This document shows, piece after piece, positions 36,838-46,502 of a stretch of DNA of 64,000 nucleotides. Origin of the DNA: Pseudolactococcus piscium. GTDB lineage: Bacteria; Bacillota; Bacilli; Lactobacillales; Streptococcaceae. Every line of letters starts with the position of its first letter. Position 1 is the first letter of the stretch. The stretch is from the NCBI RefSeq assembly GCF_002441695.1, contig NZ_JXJW01000002.1, positions 129,199-193,198 on the forward strand, in the 5' to 3' direction. Both the position numbers and the translations under genes were made by a program. Under the pieces are notes generated by a model. It searched no databases and was not told where the DNA came from. It saw only the letters and a program-made list of their open reading frames with translations.

Positions 36838-37765
36838 AACATTCTTTAAACACCTGTGGCAATCAATAAAGAACCTCCGAAGAAATGGCTGGATGACCGT
36901 TGCTGCCGTTTCATCTGTTACCATTACCCTCGTATTAGTAGGGGTTTTCTTAGCAGTTATTTTAAATACAACAAAATTAGCATCTGACTTAGAAAACAAT
37001 GTCCGTGTCTCAACCTTTTTGAAGCTCGGTGTACATGACGACAGCAAAGAAATTGTGGATGCAAACGATCAATCAAAAAAAGTAACAAATCCTGACTACC
37101 ATAAGATAGAACAAGCTATTAAGGCAGTACCAAATGTGTCAAAAGTGACCTATTCTAGTAAAGAAAATGAACTAGAAAAATTAACTAAATCACTTGGTAA
37201 GACTTGGAATATGTTTAAAGGAGATAGTAATCCACTCCATGATGTGTATATCGTGGAAGCAAATAAACCTGAAAATGTGACAAAAGTTGCTGAAAATATT
37301 AGCAAAGTTGCGGGTGTTGACCGTGCAGATTACGGTGGAACTAATACTAAAAAGATTTTTGGCTTATCTAAAGTAATCAGAACTTGGGGTCTTGCTGCTG
37401 CTGCACTGTTACTATTTGTTGCCATCTTCTTGATTTCAAACACGATTCGGATGACTATTTTGTCTCGTCAACGAGAAATTCAAATCATGCGACTTGTTGG
37501 TGCTAAAAATGGTTATATTCGTTGGCCTTTCTTTCTTGAAGGCGCATGGGTAGGTATACTTGGTGCGATTTTGCCAAGTATACTTATCGGATTTGTTTAT
37601 CGAATCGGTTATGTTGGCTTACAGAAATCACTTGCACAACAAGATTTATACTTGCTAAATCCTAATACCTTTGTGCCACAACTTATCATCCTAATGGTGC
37701 TGGTTGGTATGGTCATTGGTTCTATCGGATCGATTATTTCGATGCGACGTTTCCTAAAAGTATAA
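36830..37765 (+). CDS. ftsX: Cell division protein FtsX
   Basis: This 311-aa membrane protein has four membrane segments: one near residue 25-45, then a large extracellular loop (about 50-180) and three more from about 180. The region HLWQSIKNLRRNGWMTVAAVSSVTI and NTIRMTILSRQREIQIMRLVGAKNGYIRWPF are FtsX marks. It is translationally coupled to ftsE. The extracellular loop would contact the hydrolase. Confidence 0.96.
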   Translation: MIRTFFKHLWQSIKNLRRNGWMTVAAVSSVTITLVLVGVFLAVILNTTKLASDLENNVRVSTFLKLGVHDDSKEIVDANDQSKKVTNPDYHKIEQAIKAVPNVSKVTYSSKENELEKLTKSLGKTWNMFKGDSNPLHDVYIVEANKPENVTKVAENISKVAGVDRADYGGTNTKKIFGLSKVIRTWGLAAAALLLFVAIFLISNTIRMTILSRQREIQIMRLVGAKNGYIRWPFFLEGAWVGILGAILPSILIGFVYRIGYVGLQKSLAQQDLYLLNPNTFVPQLIILMVLVGMVIGSIGSIISMRRFLKV

Positions 37766-37805
37766 GCATAACACAAAGAAATCTTCATAACTTTAAAAAT
37801 ATACT

Positions 37806-37850
37806 CAAACTATTGATAATGATCAATACTTCGAGTTATTTTTTTATCAC
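37806..37850 (+). terminator. Terminator after ftsX
   Basis: TATTGAT pairs with ATCAATA around AATG, with ACTC/GAGT extending the stem after small mismatches, followed by T7. Confidence 0.75.
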
Positions 37851-37903
37851 ATCAGCTAGCTTGACCGGACTAGCTAGTCATAACAGAAAATAAAGGAGTA
37901 TTT

Positions 37904-38410
37904 GTGACAGCAATAACAGTTAACCCAATTAAAACGAGTGAAGAAATTGATCACTTATATGAACTGATCAAAATCATCTGGCCAGAAGTATTTACGACAC
38001 TACTTGGTGAAGCACATGTTGCCTATATGCTAGACAACTATCAGTCTCCTGAGAAAATAAAATCAGAGATAGATGCTGGAGTAGTCTATTATTTCGTTGA
38101 AGCTGAAGAAGAAATCGTCGGTTATTTAGCCTATGACCTAAAAGCAGATCATATGTATATCAGTAAACTCTATTTGCTAAATAGCGTGCGGGGAAAAGGC
38201 CTATCGCGAAGTATGTTGGCTTGGTTAGAAAATACAGCGCTTGCTAACCATAAAGATAAACTCATGCTGAATGTGAATCGATTTAATGCACGTGCAATCT
38301 CTGTTTATAAGCATATGGGATTTGAGAGTACAGCAGAAATTGATACCCCTTTTGGTGATTTCATGCTAACCGATTATCGGATGGAAAAACAGCTGTCGTC
38401 TAAGGTTTGA
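37904..38410 (+). CDS. GNAT family N-acetyltransferase
   Basis: This 168-aa protein starts with GTG at 37904 after AAAGGAG. The acetyl-CoA site is visible as NSVRGKGLSRSMLAWLE, with the C-terminal part NVNRFNARAISVYKHMGFE typical of the fold. The substrate is unknown. It is a single gene with a strong terminator. Confidence 0.88.
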   Translation: MTAITVNPIKTSEEIDHLYELIKIIWPEVFTTLLGEAHVAYMLDNYQSPEKIKSEIDAGVVYYFVEAEEEIVGYLAYDLKADHMYISKLYLLNSVRGKGLSRSMLAWLENTALANHKDKLMLNVNRFNARAISVYKHMGFESTAEIDTPFGDFMLTDYRMEKQLSSKV

Positions 38411-38418
38411 AAAAATAA

Positions 38419-38448
38419 AGCCACAATTCATCTGAATTGTGGCTTTTA
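38419..38448. terminator. Bidirectional terminator
   Basis: AAAGCCACAATTCA pairs with GAATTGTGGCTTT around TCT, with A and T tracts on either side. It serves the GNAT gene and the convergent gene. Confidence 0.9.
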
Positions 38449-39177
38449 TCATTTAACGATGGTATGACTATCTAAGGTTCTGCCAGTACTGTCCTTTAAA
38501 ACAAGCCATGAATTCGTACCCGCAAAAAACAAGAGATGACCAACTTCATTAACTGATTTGAGTTGAATATCAGCAGTCGTCTTAAAATCAGGTCCTATCG
38601 CATCTGCATGTTCTTGACGTAAGGTTAAGGCAAATTTTTGAGAAAATCCGACGGATCCATCTTTATTTAGTGGTGTTTCTTGCTTGAGAGATGCACCTTT
38701 TTTGATAACCAATTCCTGGCGTTTTACCCAATAAACCTCAGCTTTTGCCCCATCATAATCGACATAAAAGGGACTATCTACTAGTGTTTTTGAAAAGCGA
38801 TGCTGTGCTTTGGCAGCTGCCTTTGGTTTACTCGGTTTTTGGGTGCTATCAGATAGACTGGTTAAGGTATAGCCTAATCTATCAAGAAAGGGGCTAATCT
38901 GATCAAGGTAAGCTTTGATAATTTTACCTTGATTAGCAGGTAAGGTTTCACCAAGCAGATATGCTGTGAAATAAGCTGGATCAATATCATCAGGTAAGAT
39001 AAAAGATAAGCGTCGGTCAGCCTCACTTTTGGACCTTACCAAGCAAGCACCTTGACAGTAAAGGTGGGCAACTGTGCTGCTATCATCGGGGATATCAAGC
39101 AAGTCGCTAATGACTAGCCGGCCTAACTGATCAGGAAAAGTTAAAGTGAGTCTATTATATTCAAAAGGATTAGTCAT
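38449..39177 (-). CDS. Unknown protein, translationally coupled to serS
   Basis: This 242-aa protein is not one I recognise. It has no signal peptide or membrane helix. The N-terminal 110 residues are acidic and leucine-rich (LPDDIDPAYFTAYLLGETLP); a Lys/Ala/Pro/Ser-rich hinge lies at about 115-127 (KPSKPKAAAKAQHR); the C-terminal part is beta-rich (VYWVKRQELVIKKGASLKQE, then SWLVLKDSTGRTL) and faintly recalls DUF4357-like C-terminal domains. Its ATG shares one base with the serS stop, so it is translated after serS and falls under the serine T-box. A role linked to serine or tRNA is inference from position only. Confidence 0.8.
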   Translation of the reverse strand: MTNPFEYNRLTLTFPDQLGRLVISDLLDIPDDSSTVAHLYCQGACLVRSKSEADRRLSFILPDDIDPAYFTAYLLGETLPANQGKIIKAYLDQISPFLDRLGYTLTSLSDSTQKPSKPKAAAKAQHRFSKTLVDSPFYVDYDGAKAEVYWVKRQELVIKKGASLKQETPLNKDGSVGFSQKFALTLRQEHADAIGPDFKTTADIQLKSVNEVGHLLFFAGTNSWLVLKDSTGRTLDSHTIVK

Positions 39178-40445
39178 TATTTGATCACACTGATACCACC
39201 GAGATAAGGGCGAAGCACTTCAGGAACTGTAACAGAGCCATCAGCATTTTGGTAGTTTTCAAGAATAGCAGCAACTGTACGGCCAACAGCTAGTCCAGAC
39301 CCATTTAAAGTATGAAGCAGTTGTGTTTTACCTGATGCATCACGGTAACGGATTTGCGCACGACGTGCTTGGAAGTCTTCCGTATTTGAACAACTAGAAA
39401 TTTCACGATAGGTGTTTTGAGCTGGAATCCAAACTTCCAAATCAAAGGTCTTAGCTGCTGAGAAGCCCATGTCACCAGTTGATAGCGCCAATACACGATA
39501 AGCTAAGCCTAGTTTTTCAAGAATATTACCAGCATCTGCCACCATCTTATCCAGTTCTTGGTATGAGTCTTCTGGTTTAGTAAATTTAACCATCTCTACC
39601 TTATGGAATTGATGAAGGCGGATGAGACCACGCGTATCACGCCCAGCAGAACCAGCTTCTGAACGGAAAGACGGACTCATGGCTGTGAAGTAAATGGGCA
39701 AGTCCTTGCCATCGATAATTTCATCACGGTAGTAGTTAGTCAGTGGCACTTCAGCTGTTGGAATCAAGACGAAATCACTATCAGCTAACTCAAAGGTATC
39801 TTCTTTGAATTTTGGATACTGACCAGTTCCGTACATAGACTCATGATTGACCATATAAGGGGTAATCATTTCAGTGTAGCCTTCTTTAGCATGTTCATCG
39901 AGCATAAAGTTATAGAGGGCACGTTCTAAGCGTGCGCCTAAGCCTTTATAGAACAAAAATCTTGAGCCAGTGACCTTAGCGCCACGCTCCCAATCTAAGA
40001 TGCCTAGCTTTTCGCCTAAATCCCAGTGCGCTTGTGGCTCAAAATCAAAGGTTGGTACATCACCTACACGTTTGACTTCGACATTATCAGCTTCATCAGT
40101 ACCTACAGGCACACCATCAGCGGGGATATTTGGTAACAGTTCAATGATGGCAGTGACTTTCTCATCAAAGACAGCAAGTTCAGAATCAAGCGCTTTAATT
40201 TGACTAGAAACTGCTTGCATGTTTGCAATAGCAGTCGTCGCATCTTCTTTTTGTCGCTTAGCTAACCCAATCGCCTCAGAAGCCTCGTTACGTTGTTTTT
40301 TAAGCGCTTCAGTCTCGATAATTAACTCGCGTCTTTTGGCATCAAAATCACGTAGCTCATACAGTTTTTCAGGGGCCACACCACGTGTCTTGAGCTTAGC
40401 TTCAATGGTGTCAAAGTGATTGCGAATTTGTTTGATATCTAACAT
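39177..40445 (-). CDS. serS: Seryl-tRNA synthetase
   Basis: This 422-aa class II synthetase charges tRNA-Ser. It has the N-terminal coiled-coil arm (about 25-105, [20 protein letters not shown]) and class II motifs, with [25 protein letters not shown] as motif 2 and [18 protein letters not shown] as motif 3. I start at the ATG at 40445 ([12 protein letters not shown]) with GGAGG upstream; the longer frame reads through the T-box terminator. Expression should rise when uncharged tRNA-Ser binds the leader. Confidence 0.97.
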   Translation of the reverse strand: MLDIKQIRNHFDTIEAKLKTRGVAPEKLYELRDFDAKRRELIIETEALKKQRNEASEAIGLAKRQKEDATTAIANMQAVSSQIKALDSELAVFDEKVTAIIELLPNIPADGVPVGTDEADNVEVKRVGDVPTFDFEPQAHWDLGEKLGILDWERGAKVTGSRFLFYKGLGARLERALYNFMLDEHAKEGYTEMITPYMVNHESMYGTGQYPKFKEDTFELADSDFVLIPTAEVPLTNYYRDEIIDGKDLPIYFTAMSPSFRSEAGSAGRDTRGLIRLHQFHKVEMVKFTKPEDSYQELDKMVADAGNILEKLGLAYRVLALSTGDMGFSAAKTFDLEVWIPAQNTYREISSCSNTEDFQARRAQIRYRDASGKTQLLHTLNGSGLAVGRTVAAILENYQNADGSVTVPEVLRPYLGGISVIK

Positions 40446-40630
40446 ATTTTTCCTCCAAAAAATACCGTCAAAGTAGTAGTAGGGCGCATGACGCACGGTT
40501 CCACCTACTTTACCTGACGGTATCTCATTTATTTTACGAATTTTAAACACGGTAGAATTTCGAACGACTCAAAGAATTGCTTGCAATACCCGCAATCTCT
40601 CTAAACAGTGAGTCGTTTTACTTATCCGAT
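40446..40630 (-). promoter_or_regulatory. Serine T-box leader of serS
   Basis: The minus strand carries the T-box sequence TAGGTGGAACCGTGCG (40507-40492). Stem I is closed by AACGACTCA/TGAGTCGTT (40617-40609 with 40571-40563). A terminator stem (ATACCGTCA with TGACGGTAT) ends in a T-run just before the serS ribosome site. Possible serine specifiers in the stem I loop are UCU or AGC; I cannot decide between them. Confidence 0.92.
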
Positions 40631-40636
40631 AGCTTA

Positions 40637-40665
40637 ATTATAGCAAGCCTAGCAAGAATAATCAA
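40637..40665 (-). promoter_or_regulatory. serS promoter
   Basis: TTGATT (40665-40660), 17 nt and TATAAT (40642-40637) on the minus strand place the start near 40630, at the head of the T-box. Confidence 0.75.
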
Positions 40666-41051
40666 CCTTTTCTGCGGGTAAATTTATTAATGAGTGTCCT
40701 GATGATGGTTGGTGCCTTGACAACCTTATCGTTGCCAAGTTGTTCACGAACCAATTTCAGAATTTTACCAGATTCTTTGGAAGAGAAACGCAGATGATTT
40801 TGACGCTTACTATTACCTTGGCGGTTTAGAACGACGACAATCTGACGCCCGATTTTGTTGCTTCTCGAAACGACACCCTCCACATGATAGATGGTGTCCC
40901 ACGGAATTTGAATCGCATCCTCAACATTTGCATCATTAAAAAACTCAAATGCTTTGTCACCGATCAGCAGTTTACCATAAACACTACCAAGCCCAACATA
41001 GGCAATGGCAGCAAAAGGTGTAGACGTTTTTGTATTAAGTGATTGTACCAT
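40662..41051 (-). CDS. manO: DUF956 family protein ManO
   Basis: This 129-aa protein (MVQSLNTKTSTPFAAIAYVG) belongs to DUF956, found downstream of mannose-family PTS operons and called ManO in several lactic bacteria; its function is not settled. It has no membrane segment. I start at the ATG at 41051: an extended -10 TGGTATAAT ends six bases before it, so it has its own leaderless transcript separate from the ptn operon, whose terminator lies just upstream. Confidence 0.88.
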   Translation of the reverse strand: MVQSLNTKTSTPFAAIAYVGLGSVYGKLLIGDKAFEFFNDANVEDAIQIPWDTIYHVEGVVSRSNKIGRQIVVVLNRQGNSKRQNHLRFSSKESGKILKLVREQLGNDKVVKAPTIIRTLINKFTRRKG

Positions 41052-41075
41052 GACTTTATTATACCAATTTTCCAT

Positions 41076-41105
41076 TAAAAAAGCCTGTCAAAACGACAAG
41101 CTTTT
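41076..41105 (-). terminator. Terminator of the ptnABCD operon
   Basis: On the minus strand AAGC..TGTC pairs with GACA..GCTT around GTTT, followed by T6. Confidence 0.75.
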
Positions 41106-41120
41106 CTAGAATAGCAAGGC

Positions 41121-42032
41121 TTACATAATGTGTAAGACGTGCATCACAACACCAAAGATAAATAATCCAAGGATGATAATGATTGGAGAAACTTTTTTCT
41201 TAAGTAACCACATGCAAAGGAAAGTTAAGAGCAAGCCAGAAAGACCTGGAATCAAACTATCTAAGTTGTTTTGTAGTGTTGTTACTTTTTCAGGTGTTTG
41301 AGAAAGGCCTGAACCTACTTGTGCAAAGGCTTCTTTGATACCTTTAGAACCACTAGCAAGTTTATCCCACTCGATGTAAGCACCTTGAGATAATTTTACT
41401 TTAGACACTTCAACGACAAACTTAATAGATACCCAACGTTCAACAAGAACGGCTAGGATAAACATACCAAGGATAGAAGCACCTTTAGTAATATCTTGTA
41501 GGACACCACCAGATAAGTCAGCTGTGATAGAAGAACCAGCTTTGTAACCAAATTCTTGTGTATACCAGATGAATGCCCAACGAATCACGTTCCAAAGAAC
41601 AAAGAATAAGATTGGACCTACGATGTTACCAGTCAAGGCAAGTGAAGCCCCGATAGCACCAAGGATAGGACGAACTGTAAACCAGAATACTGGATCACCG
41701 ATACCAGCAAGAGGTCCCATCATACCAACTTTAACGCCTTGAATTGCAACGTCATCGATAGCAGCACCATTAGCGCGTTCTTCTTCAAGAGCAAGTGTTA
41801 CACCGATAATCGGGCTTGCTACGTAAGGATGGGTATTAAAGAATTCCATGTGACGTGTCAACGCAGCAGCACGGTCTTCTTTTGTAGTATAAAGTTTTTT
41901 AATTGCTGGGATTAACGAGAATGCCCAACCTAAGTTTTGCATACGTTCGTAGTTCCAAGAACCTTGAAGGAAAGTAGAACGCCAAGCAACGGCTAAACGG
42001 TCATTTTTTGAAAGTTTAATTTTTTCACTCAT
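41121..42032 (-). CDS. ptnD: PTS mannose/glucose transporter subunit IID
   Basis: This 303-aa IID subunit has RSTFLQGSWNYERMQNLGWAF, RHMEFFNTHP, KVGMMGPLAGIGDPVFWFT and a C-terminal membrane helix. A stretch at about 215-265 (VSKVKLSQGAYIEWDKLASG) is the extracellular insert present in Man-type IID proteins that act as class IIa bacteriocin receptors in lactic bacteria. It is third in ptnABCD, about 20 nt after ptnC. Confidence 0.94.
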   Translation of the reverse strand: MSEKIKLSKNDRLAVAWRSTFLQGSWNYERMQNLGWAFSLIPAIKKLYTTKEDRAAALTRHMEFFNTHPYVASPIIGVTLALEEERANGAAIDDVAIQGVKVGMMGPLAGIGDPVFWFTVRPILGAIGASLALTGNIVGPILFFVLWNVIRWAFIWYTQEFGYKAGSSITADLSGGVLQDITKGASILGMFILAVLVERWVSIKFVVEVSKVKLSQGAYIEWDKLASGSKGIKEAFAQVGSGLSQTPEKVTTLQNNLDSLIPGLSGLLLTFLCMWLLKKKVSPIIIILGLFIFGVVMHVLHIM

Positions 42033-42051
42033 AATAATCTTGTCGTCCTTT

Positions 42052-42861
42052 CTAGTATTCGTTTAAGATGTCGCCGATAGGATCGGTACTGCCAGAATTT
42101 CCGCCAGATCCGTTTCCATTACCGCCCATTTTTGAAAGATTGAGGTAAATGAGGGCAAGGGCAAGTCCAACTGCACCAAGTGCGATAAGTGTCAAGTTAG
42201 TCACTGCAGCAAGTGCGAAACCAATAGCAAAGAAAGGCCAAACTTCACGTGATGCCATCATGTTGATAACGAGGGCATACCCTACGGCAACAACCATACC
42301 ACCACCGATAGCCATACCATCTGTTAACCAGGCAGGCATTGCGTTAAGCGCATCTTGTACTGATTGTGTTGGTACTAAAATCAAAGCCAATGCAGGCACG
42401 ACAATACGAATACCTTGTAGGAACAAGGCGATGAAGTGGAAGCGTTCAAGACCAGCGAAGTTACCTTTAGCAGCTTCAGCATCGGCACCATGAACGAGAC
42501 CAACAGAGATTGTACGAACGATCATTGTAAGGAAGAGACCAGCAACTGAAAGTGGGATCGCTGTTGAAAATGCAACAGTAATGCCTTTTGTATCAAAGTT
42601 ACCAGACTGAACCATAATAATAGCAGCAGCAACACCAGCAAGTGCAGCATCAGGCGCAACAGCAGCTCCGATGTTTGCCCAACCAAGTGCCATCATTTGA
42701 ATTGTACCACCAAGAATAATACCAGCTGTCAAATGACCAGTCACAAGACCAATCAATGTACAAGAAATAATAGGTTGGTGAAATTGGAATTGGTCCAAGA
42801 TGCCTTCAAGACCTGCAAAGAAAGCAATGATGAGAACCAAAATAATAGATATAATTGACAT
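42052..42861 (-). CDS. ptnC: PTS mannose/glucose transporter subunit IIC
   Basis: This 269-aa membrane subunit has FFAGLEGILDQFQFHQPIIS, GGTIQMMALGWANIGAAVAP and several helices typical of Man-type IIC. It ends in a Gly/Ser/Asn-rich cytoplasmic tail (GGNGNGSGGNSGSTDPIGD). It lies 67 nt after ptnAB and has AAAGGAAC before the ATG. Confidence 0.94.
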   Translation of the reverse strand: MSIISIILVLIIAFFAGLEGILDQFQFHQPIISCTLIGLVTGHLTAGIILGGTIQMMALGWANIGAAVAPDAALAGVAAAIIMVQSGNFDTKGITVAFSTAIPLSVAGLFLTMIVRTISVGLVHGADAEAAKGNFAGLERFHFIALFLQGIRIVVPALALILVPTQSVQDALNAMPAWLTDGMAIGGGMVVAVGYALVINMMASREVWPFFAIGFALAAVTNLTLIALGAVGLALALIYLNLSKMGGNGNGSGGNSGSTDPIGDILNEY

Positions 42862-42928
42862 ATATAGTTCCTTTCGATAGGATATTTAGCTAATCCGCTT
42901 ACCTATAAAATAGAAAAGCGACTGCTAT

Positions 42929-43918
42929 TTATTTAATGTTAGCTTTTTTGATCAAATCGAACAAATTAGCTTTTGAGTCATTTGGTACTTTACGGACGTC
43001 AAATTTAACGCCAAGATCACGAAGCTTTTCAAAAGTTTCGACATCTTTTTCATCCATAGATAAAACTTTATTAACCATTACTTTACCAGTAGAGTGCGCC
43101 ATAGAACCAACGTTAACTGTGTCTAATGGGACACCAGCTTCAACAACGGCAAGCACGTCTTGTGGATTTTCAAATAATAAAAATGCATGGGTATTACCAA
43201 AACGTGGGTCTTTTGCAATTTCAATCATTTTAGCGATTGGAATAACGTTTGCTTTGACACCATTTGGTGCAGCTTGACCGATCAGTTGTTTACGCATCTC
43301 ATCTTTAGCAACTGCATCAGATACAACGATGATGCGATCTGCTTTAGAGTCAGGTGTCCAAGCTGTTGCAACTTGACCATGAAGTAAGCGTGTATCGATG
43401 CGGACAAGATTAATTTTAAGTTTGCCGTCACCGATAACAGTGCCTTCAGGGATAGCAGCAACTGCAGCAGGTGCTGCTGATGCTACTGGTGCTAGTTCTT
43501 CTGGTTGAAGCGTTTCTGGCAAGATTCTAATGCCGTCTTTTGCTTCTTTCAGGATGTTTGCAACGACTTTTTCTAAGCCGGCTTCAGCATCCATCATCCG
43601 TTCTGTGTAGGCTTGAATTAACATAGGTAAATTCAAACCAGTGATAATGGCGATGTTTCTGTCAGGATTTTCTCCTAAAACAGCGCTTGCTTGGTTAAAT
43701 GGAGAGCCACTCCATAAATCAGCAAGGACCAAAATCTCATCATCAGCGTCAAATGTAGCGATTGCAGCGTCGATTTTGGCGCGCAAATCATCTGGACCTT
43801 CGCTAGGCATGAAAGTGACCGTTTGGACTTTTTCTTGCTCACCGAAAATCATTGAGCCTGATTGATGGATTCCTTCGGCAAATTCGCCGTGGCTCGCAAT
43901 TACGATTCCGATACTCAA
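42929..43918 (-). CDS. ptnAB: PTS mannose/glucose transporter subunit IIAB
   Basis: This 329-aa protein has a IIA domain with His10 in [12 protein letters not shown], an Ala/Pro-rich linker at about 142-160 and a IIB domain with His180 in [14 protein letters not shown]. It is first of ptnABCD, the main glucose/mannose uptake system of lactococci. AAGGAGG precedes the ATG. The promoter is TTGTTT (43993-43988), 17 nt, TAGAAT (43970-43965) on the minus strand. Confidence 0.95.
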   Translation of the reverse strand: MSIGIVIASHGEFAEGIHQSGSMIFGEQEKVQTVTFMPSEGPDDLRAKIDAAIATFDADDEILVLADLWSGSPFNQASAVLGENPDRNIAIITGLNLPMLIQAYTERMMDAEAGLEKVVANILKEAKDGIRILPETLQPEELAPVASAAPAAVAAIPEGTVIGDGKLKINLVRIDTRLLHGQVATAWTPDSKADRIIVVSDAVAKDEMRKQLIGQAAPNGVKANVIPIAKMIEIAKDPRFGNTHAFLLFENPQDVLAVVEAGVPLDTVNVGSMAHSTGKVMVNKVLSMDEKDVETFEKLRDLGVKFDVRKVPNDSKANLFDLIKKANIK

Positions 43919-43964
43919 ATTGAGTTCCTCCTTATAAAATAGTAAGAATAATTATTACTTACTC

Positions 43965-43993
43965 ATTCTACACCTTTATCCTTAATAAAACAA
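43965..43993 (-). promoter_or_regulatory. ptnABCD promoter
   Basis: TTGTTT, a 17-nt spacer and TAGAAT are read on the minus strand. Cre-like but imperfect sequences (around CAGAAAACGGTTACGA, 44030-44045) lie upstream. Confidence 0.65.
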
Positions 43994-44157
43994 CATAAGA
44001 TGACATGAAACAAGTAAAAAAAGCGATTTCAGAAAACGGTTACGAAAGCGCATGAATACACTCCTCCTAGTAATTTTTCTAGTAATGTTATAGAATATAA
44101 CTATAACAAATTACCATAATGGGCTTGATTCGGATAAGAAAGGTATAAGAAAATACT

Positions 44158-45060
44158 ATGAGGATACAACAATTAAAATATATTATTAAAATCGTCGAAA
44201 CTGGTTCAATGAATGAAGCATCTAAACACCTATTTGTGACCCAACCTTCCCTATCTAATGCAGTGCGAGAATTAGAAGAGGAGATGAATATTAAGATTTT
44301 TACCAGATCAACGCGTGGCATTACACTGACTTCAGATGGTGCAGAGTTTTTATCTTATGCAAGACAAATCGTAGAACAGACAGAGTTACTAGAAGAACGT
44401 TATAAATTTAATCGAGAGAAAAAAGAGTTGTTTGCGGTATCTGCCCAGCATTATGCTTTTGTGGTTGAAAGTTTTGCAAGTATCCTCCATGAGAGTGACA
44501 TGAGGAATTATGAACTTATATTACGTGAAACCAGAACACATGAGGTGATAGGAGATGTTAGAGATTTCAGATCAGAGATTGGCGTTTTATATTTAAATGA
44601 TTTTAATCGTGATGTGCTAACGAAACTATTTAGTGATAGTAACCTTGAATTTACGCCATTATTTCAAACAGCACCCCATATTTTCATTTCAAAACAGCAT
44701 CCTTTGGCCGATAGAGCATCTGTTAAAATAGAAGAAATGTCTGCATTTCCTTATTTAAGCTATGAACAAGGGGAGCGCAACTCGTTTTATTTTTCTGAGG
44801 AAATTCTTTCAACTGCCAGACATGATAAGTCTATTGTGGTGTCAGATAGAGCAACCTTGTTTAACTTGCTTATTGGACTTGATGGCTATACCATCTCAAC
44901 AGGCGTTTTAAATAGTGACTTAAATGGGGATGAAATTGTAAGTGTGTTATTAGATATAGATGAAACAATTGAGATTGGTTATATTACCCATAAGAAGGGC
45001 TTACTATCGGATCTTGGACAACGTTTTTTAGCTGAATTAAAAGGTAAGGTTACGACATAG
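44158..45060 (+). CDS. LysR family regulator (CmbR/MtaR-like)
   Basis: This 300-aa regulator starts MRIQQLKYIIKIVETGSMNE and has the LysR helix-turn-helix ASKHLFVTQPSLSNAVRELEEE. The C-terminal effector domain is full length. The sequence resembles streptococcal regulators of sulfur amino acid genes (CmbR, MtaR, HomR), but none of those targets is nearby. It is divergent from ptnAB, with 239 nt between. Confidence 0.88.
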   Translation: MRIQQLKYIIKIVETGSMNEASKHLFVTQPSLSNAVRELEEEMNIKIFTRSTRGITLTSDGAEFLSYARQIVEQTELLEERYKFNREKKELFAVSAQHYAFVVESFASILHESDMRNYELILRETRTHEVIGDVRDFRSEIGVLYLNDFNRDVLTKLFSDSNLEFTPLFQTAPHIFISKQHPLADRASVKIEEMSAFPYLSYEQGERNSFYFSEEILSTARHDKSIVVSDRATLFNLLIGLDGYTISTGVLNSDLNGDEIVSVLLDIDETIEIGYITHKKGLLSDLGQRFLAELKGKVTT

Positions 45061-45243
45061 AACTTGCTTATATTTAACGCATCGCTTTTGTAGATTATCC
45101 TAAAATATAAAGGTTAAATTGTAAATCAATTGATGGGAAAAAGATAAATCATCCGATTTTTTTATTGGGTTATTTATGTTTTATTTAGGAAAATATGATA
45201 AGATTAAGGTATAGTACGAGATAGAGACGAGGAATTAAGAAGC

Positions 45244-45726
45244 GTGATTAAAATATTTGGAAAATATAGGTATCATTGGCAACCAGAGCTATCTTTTACA
45301 ATTATTTACTGGTGTCTCTCAGTAACACCTATTTTTATTAGCTTAGCACTATTATATGAGAATACCCAAATTTCTACCTCTTCTTTTGTCTTATTTATTA
45401 TCTTTGTTGTGCTGGTTTGGCTTGGTTTTCAGCGTTACTTTGAAATCTCTGAAGATGAGGACTTGCTCCTTTCTCGTGGGTTAGTACCGGGTTACGCAGC
45501 TAAAACTGTGATATCAAGTATCACTAAAGTAGCAGTCAGTAAAAGAGCAATTATCATTTATGATGATCGGACAACTAAAGGTAGAATCTTTTATATGAGA
45601 AAATGGCCCAAAAAATATTTTATTGATACTTTAACTATCAACCCTAATTTTAAGGGTGAGTTAATTTTAATTGGTCAATTGGATCATTATTTTAATAGTT
45701 ATCTAAAAGATAAAAAACAACATTAA
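45244..45726 (+). CDS. EbsA-like membrane protein
   Basis: This 160-aa protein has two N-terminal membrane helices (about 18-38 and 47-62) and a basic cytoplasmic C-terminal domain. The layout and the neighbourhood (ferredoxin, LysM protein, cmk) match the EbsA family of streptococci. Its function is not established. It starts with GTG at 45244 after GAGGAATTAAG. Confidence 0.75.
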   Translation: MIKIFGKYRYHWQPELSFTIIYWCLSVTPIFISLALLYENTQISTSSFVLFIIFVVLVWLGFQRYFEISEDEDLLLSRGLVPGYAAKTVISSITKVAVSKRAIIIYDDRTTKGRIFYMRKWPKKYFIDTLTINPNFKGELILIGQLDHYFNSYLKDKKQH

Positions 45727-45777
45727 TCGCTAACTTATGATCAGTATTGTCACCAAAAAATAGGTTGACATAAAAAA

Positions 45778-45806
45778 AGAGTCTGCCCCTTAGTCAGGTC
45801 AACTCT
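45778..45806 (-). terminator. Terminator overlapping the ferredoxin stop codon
   Basis: On the minus strand AGAGT pairs with ACTCT followed by T7. The stop codon lies in the loop. Confidence 0.55.
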
Positions 45807-45997
45807 GATTTTATTCTAATAGCATGAGTAGGACAGGTCTTAGCTGCTTGAGTAAGACTTGGATGGGATGGTATTTCAAGGACTGTCTCATCATTTTCAA
45901 AGCGAACTAAGCCATCGATATCGTAATCGAAAATTTTATTGTAGGTATGGCAAAGACCACAGGCGATACACTGTTCTGGTAGGATTTCTATTATCAT
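45794..45997 (-). CDS. fer: 4Fe-4S ferredoxin
   Basis: This 67-aa protein has one cluster site: Cys10, Cys13 and Cys16 in CIACGLC and Cys55 in CPTHAI. It is the small single-cluster ferredoxin found beside cmk in many Streptococcaceae. I start at the ATG at 45997; a longer open frame into the divergent LysM gene is spurious. The extended -10 TGTTATACT ends six bases before the ATG, so the transcript is probably leaderless. Its redox partner is unknown. Confidence 0.92.
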   Translation of the reverse strand: MIIEILPEQCIACGLCHTYNKIFDYDIDGLVRFENDETVLEIPSHPSLTQAAKTCPTHAIRIKSELT

Positions 45998-46025
45998 AGT
46001 ATTAGTATAACAAAGAAAGGGCATC

Positions 46026-46502
46026 ATGGCCAAAAATAAAGAACCATGGAATAACGAAATATATGGCGCCATGCAAGAGTCACGAGAAGGTGCGCCGCCG
46101 AAACGTTCAAATAAAAAGAAGCAAGCATCAACAAATTTTCTGACGTTTCTAGTCGTTCTCTTAGTTGTCATCATTGGTGGTATTATCATGATTATTGTTT
46201 GGAACAATCGTCTAGTTGATAACACAAAAATCTCATCGAGCTTTTATACAAGTAAATCGAGTGTCTCAAAATCAGTGTCTTCAGAAGCATCAAGTAGTGC
46301 GCAAGCAGCATCTTCAGAAGCACCACCAGCAAGTTCGTCGTCAGCTGCACCTGCAGGTGATACAACAACAGTCCTAGCAGGAGAAGGCTTATATGCTATT
46401 GCGGCTAGAACGGGTGCATCTGCTGAAGCAATTGCAAAAGCTAACGGGATGACTGTGGCAAATTGGTACGCTAACCCAGGGGATGTAGTTAAATTAAAAT
46501 GA
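46026..46502 (+). CDS. LysM domain membrane protein
   Basis: This 158-aa protein has a cytoplasmic Lys-rich N terminus, one membrane helix (about 40-60), a Ser/Ala-rich linker (about 70-108) and a C-terminal LysM domain ([20 protein letters not shown]) that would bind peptidoglycan. It is anchored in the membrane and reaches into the wall. AAGAAAGGG precedes the ATG. It overlaps cmk by 4 nt. Confidence 0.9.
   Translation: MAKNKEPWNNEIYGAMQESREGAPPKRSNKKKQASTNFLTFLVVLLVVIIGGIIMIIVWNNRLVDNTKISSSFYTSKSSVSKSVSSEASSSAQAASSEAPPASSSSAAPAGDTTTVLAGEGLYAIAARTGASAEAIAKANGMTVANWYANPGDVVKLK

Noticed and set aside
40450-40550. Longer SerRS N terminus (35 extra residues)
   Set aside because: The extension is translated from the T-box and its terminator and lacks a ribosome site. 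The ATG at 40445 has GGAGG.
46026-46225. 143-aa version of the ferredoxin extending over the LysM gene
   Set aside because: The extra 76 residues lie antisense to a clear gene. The ferredoxin itself starts at 45997 with its own promoter.
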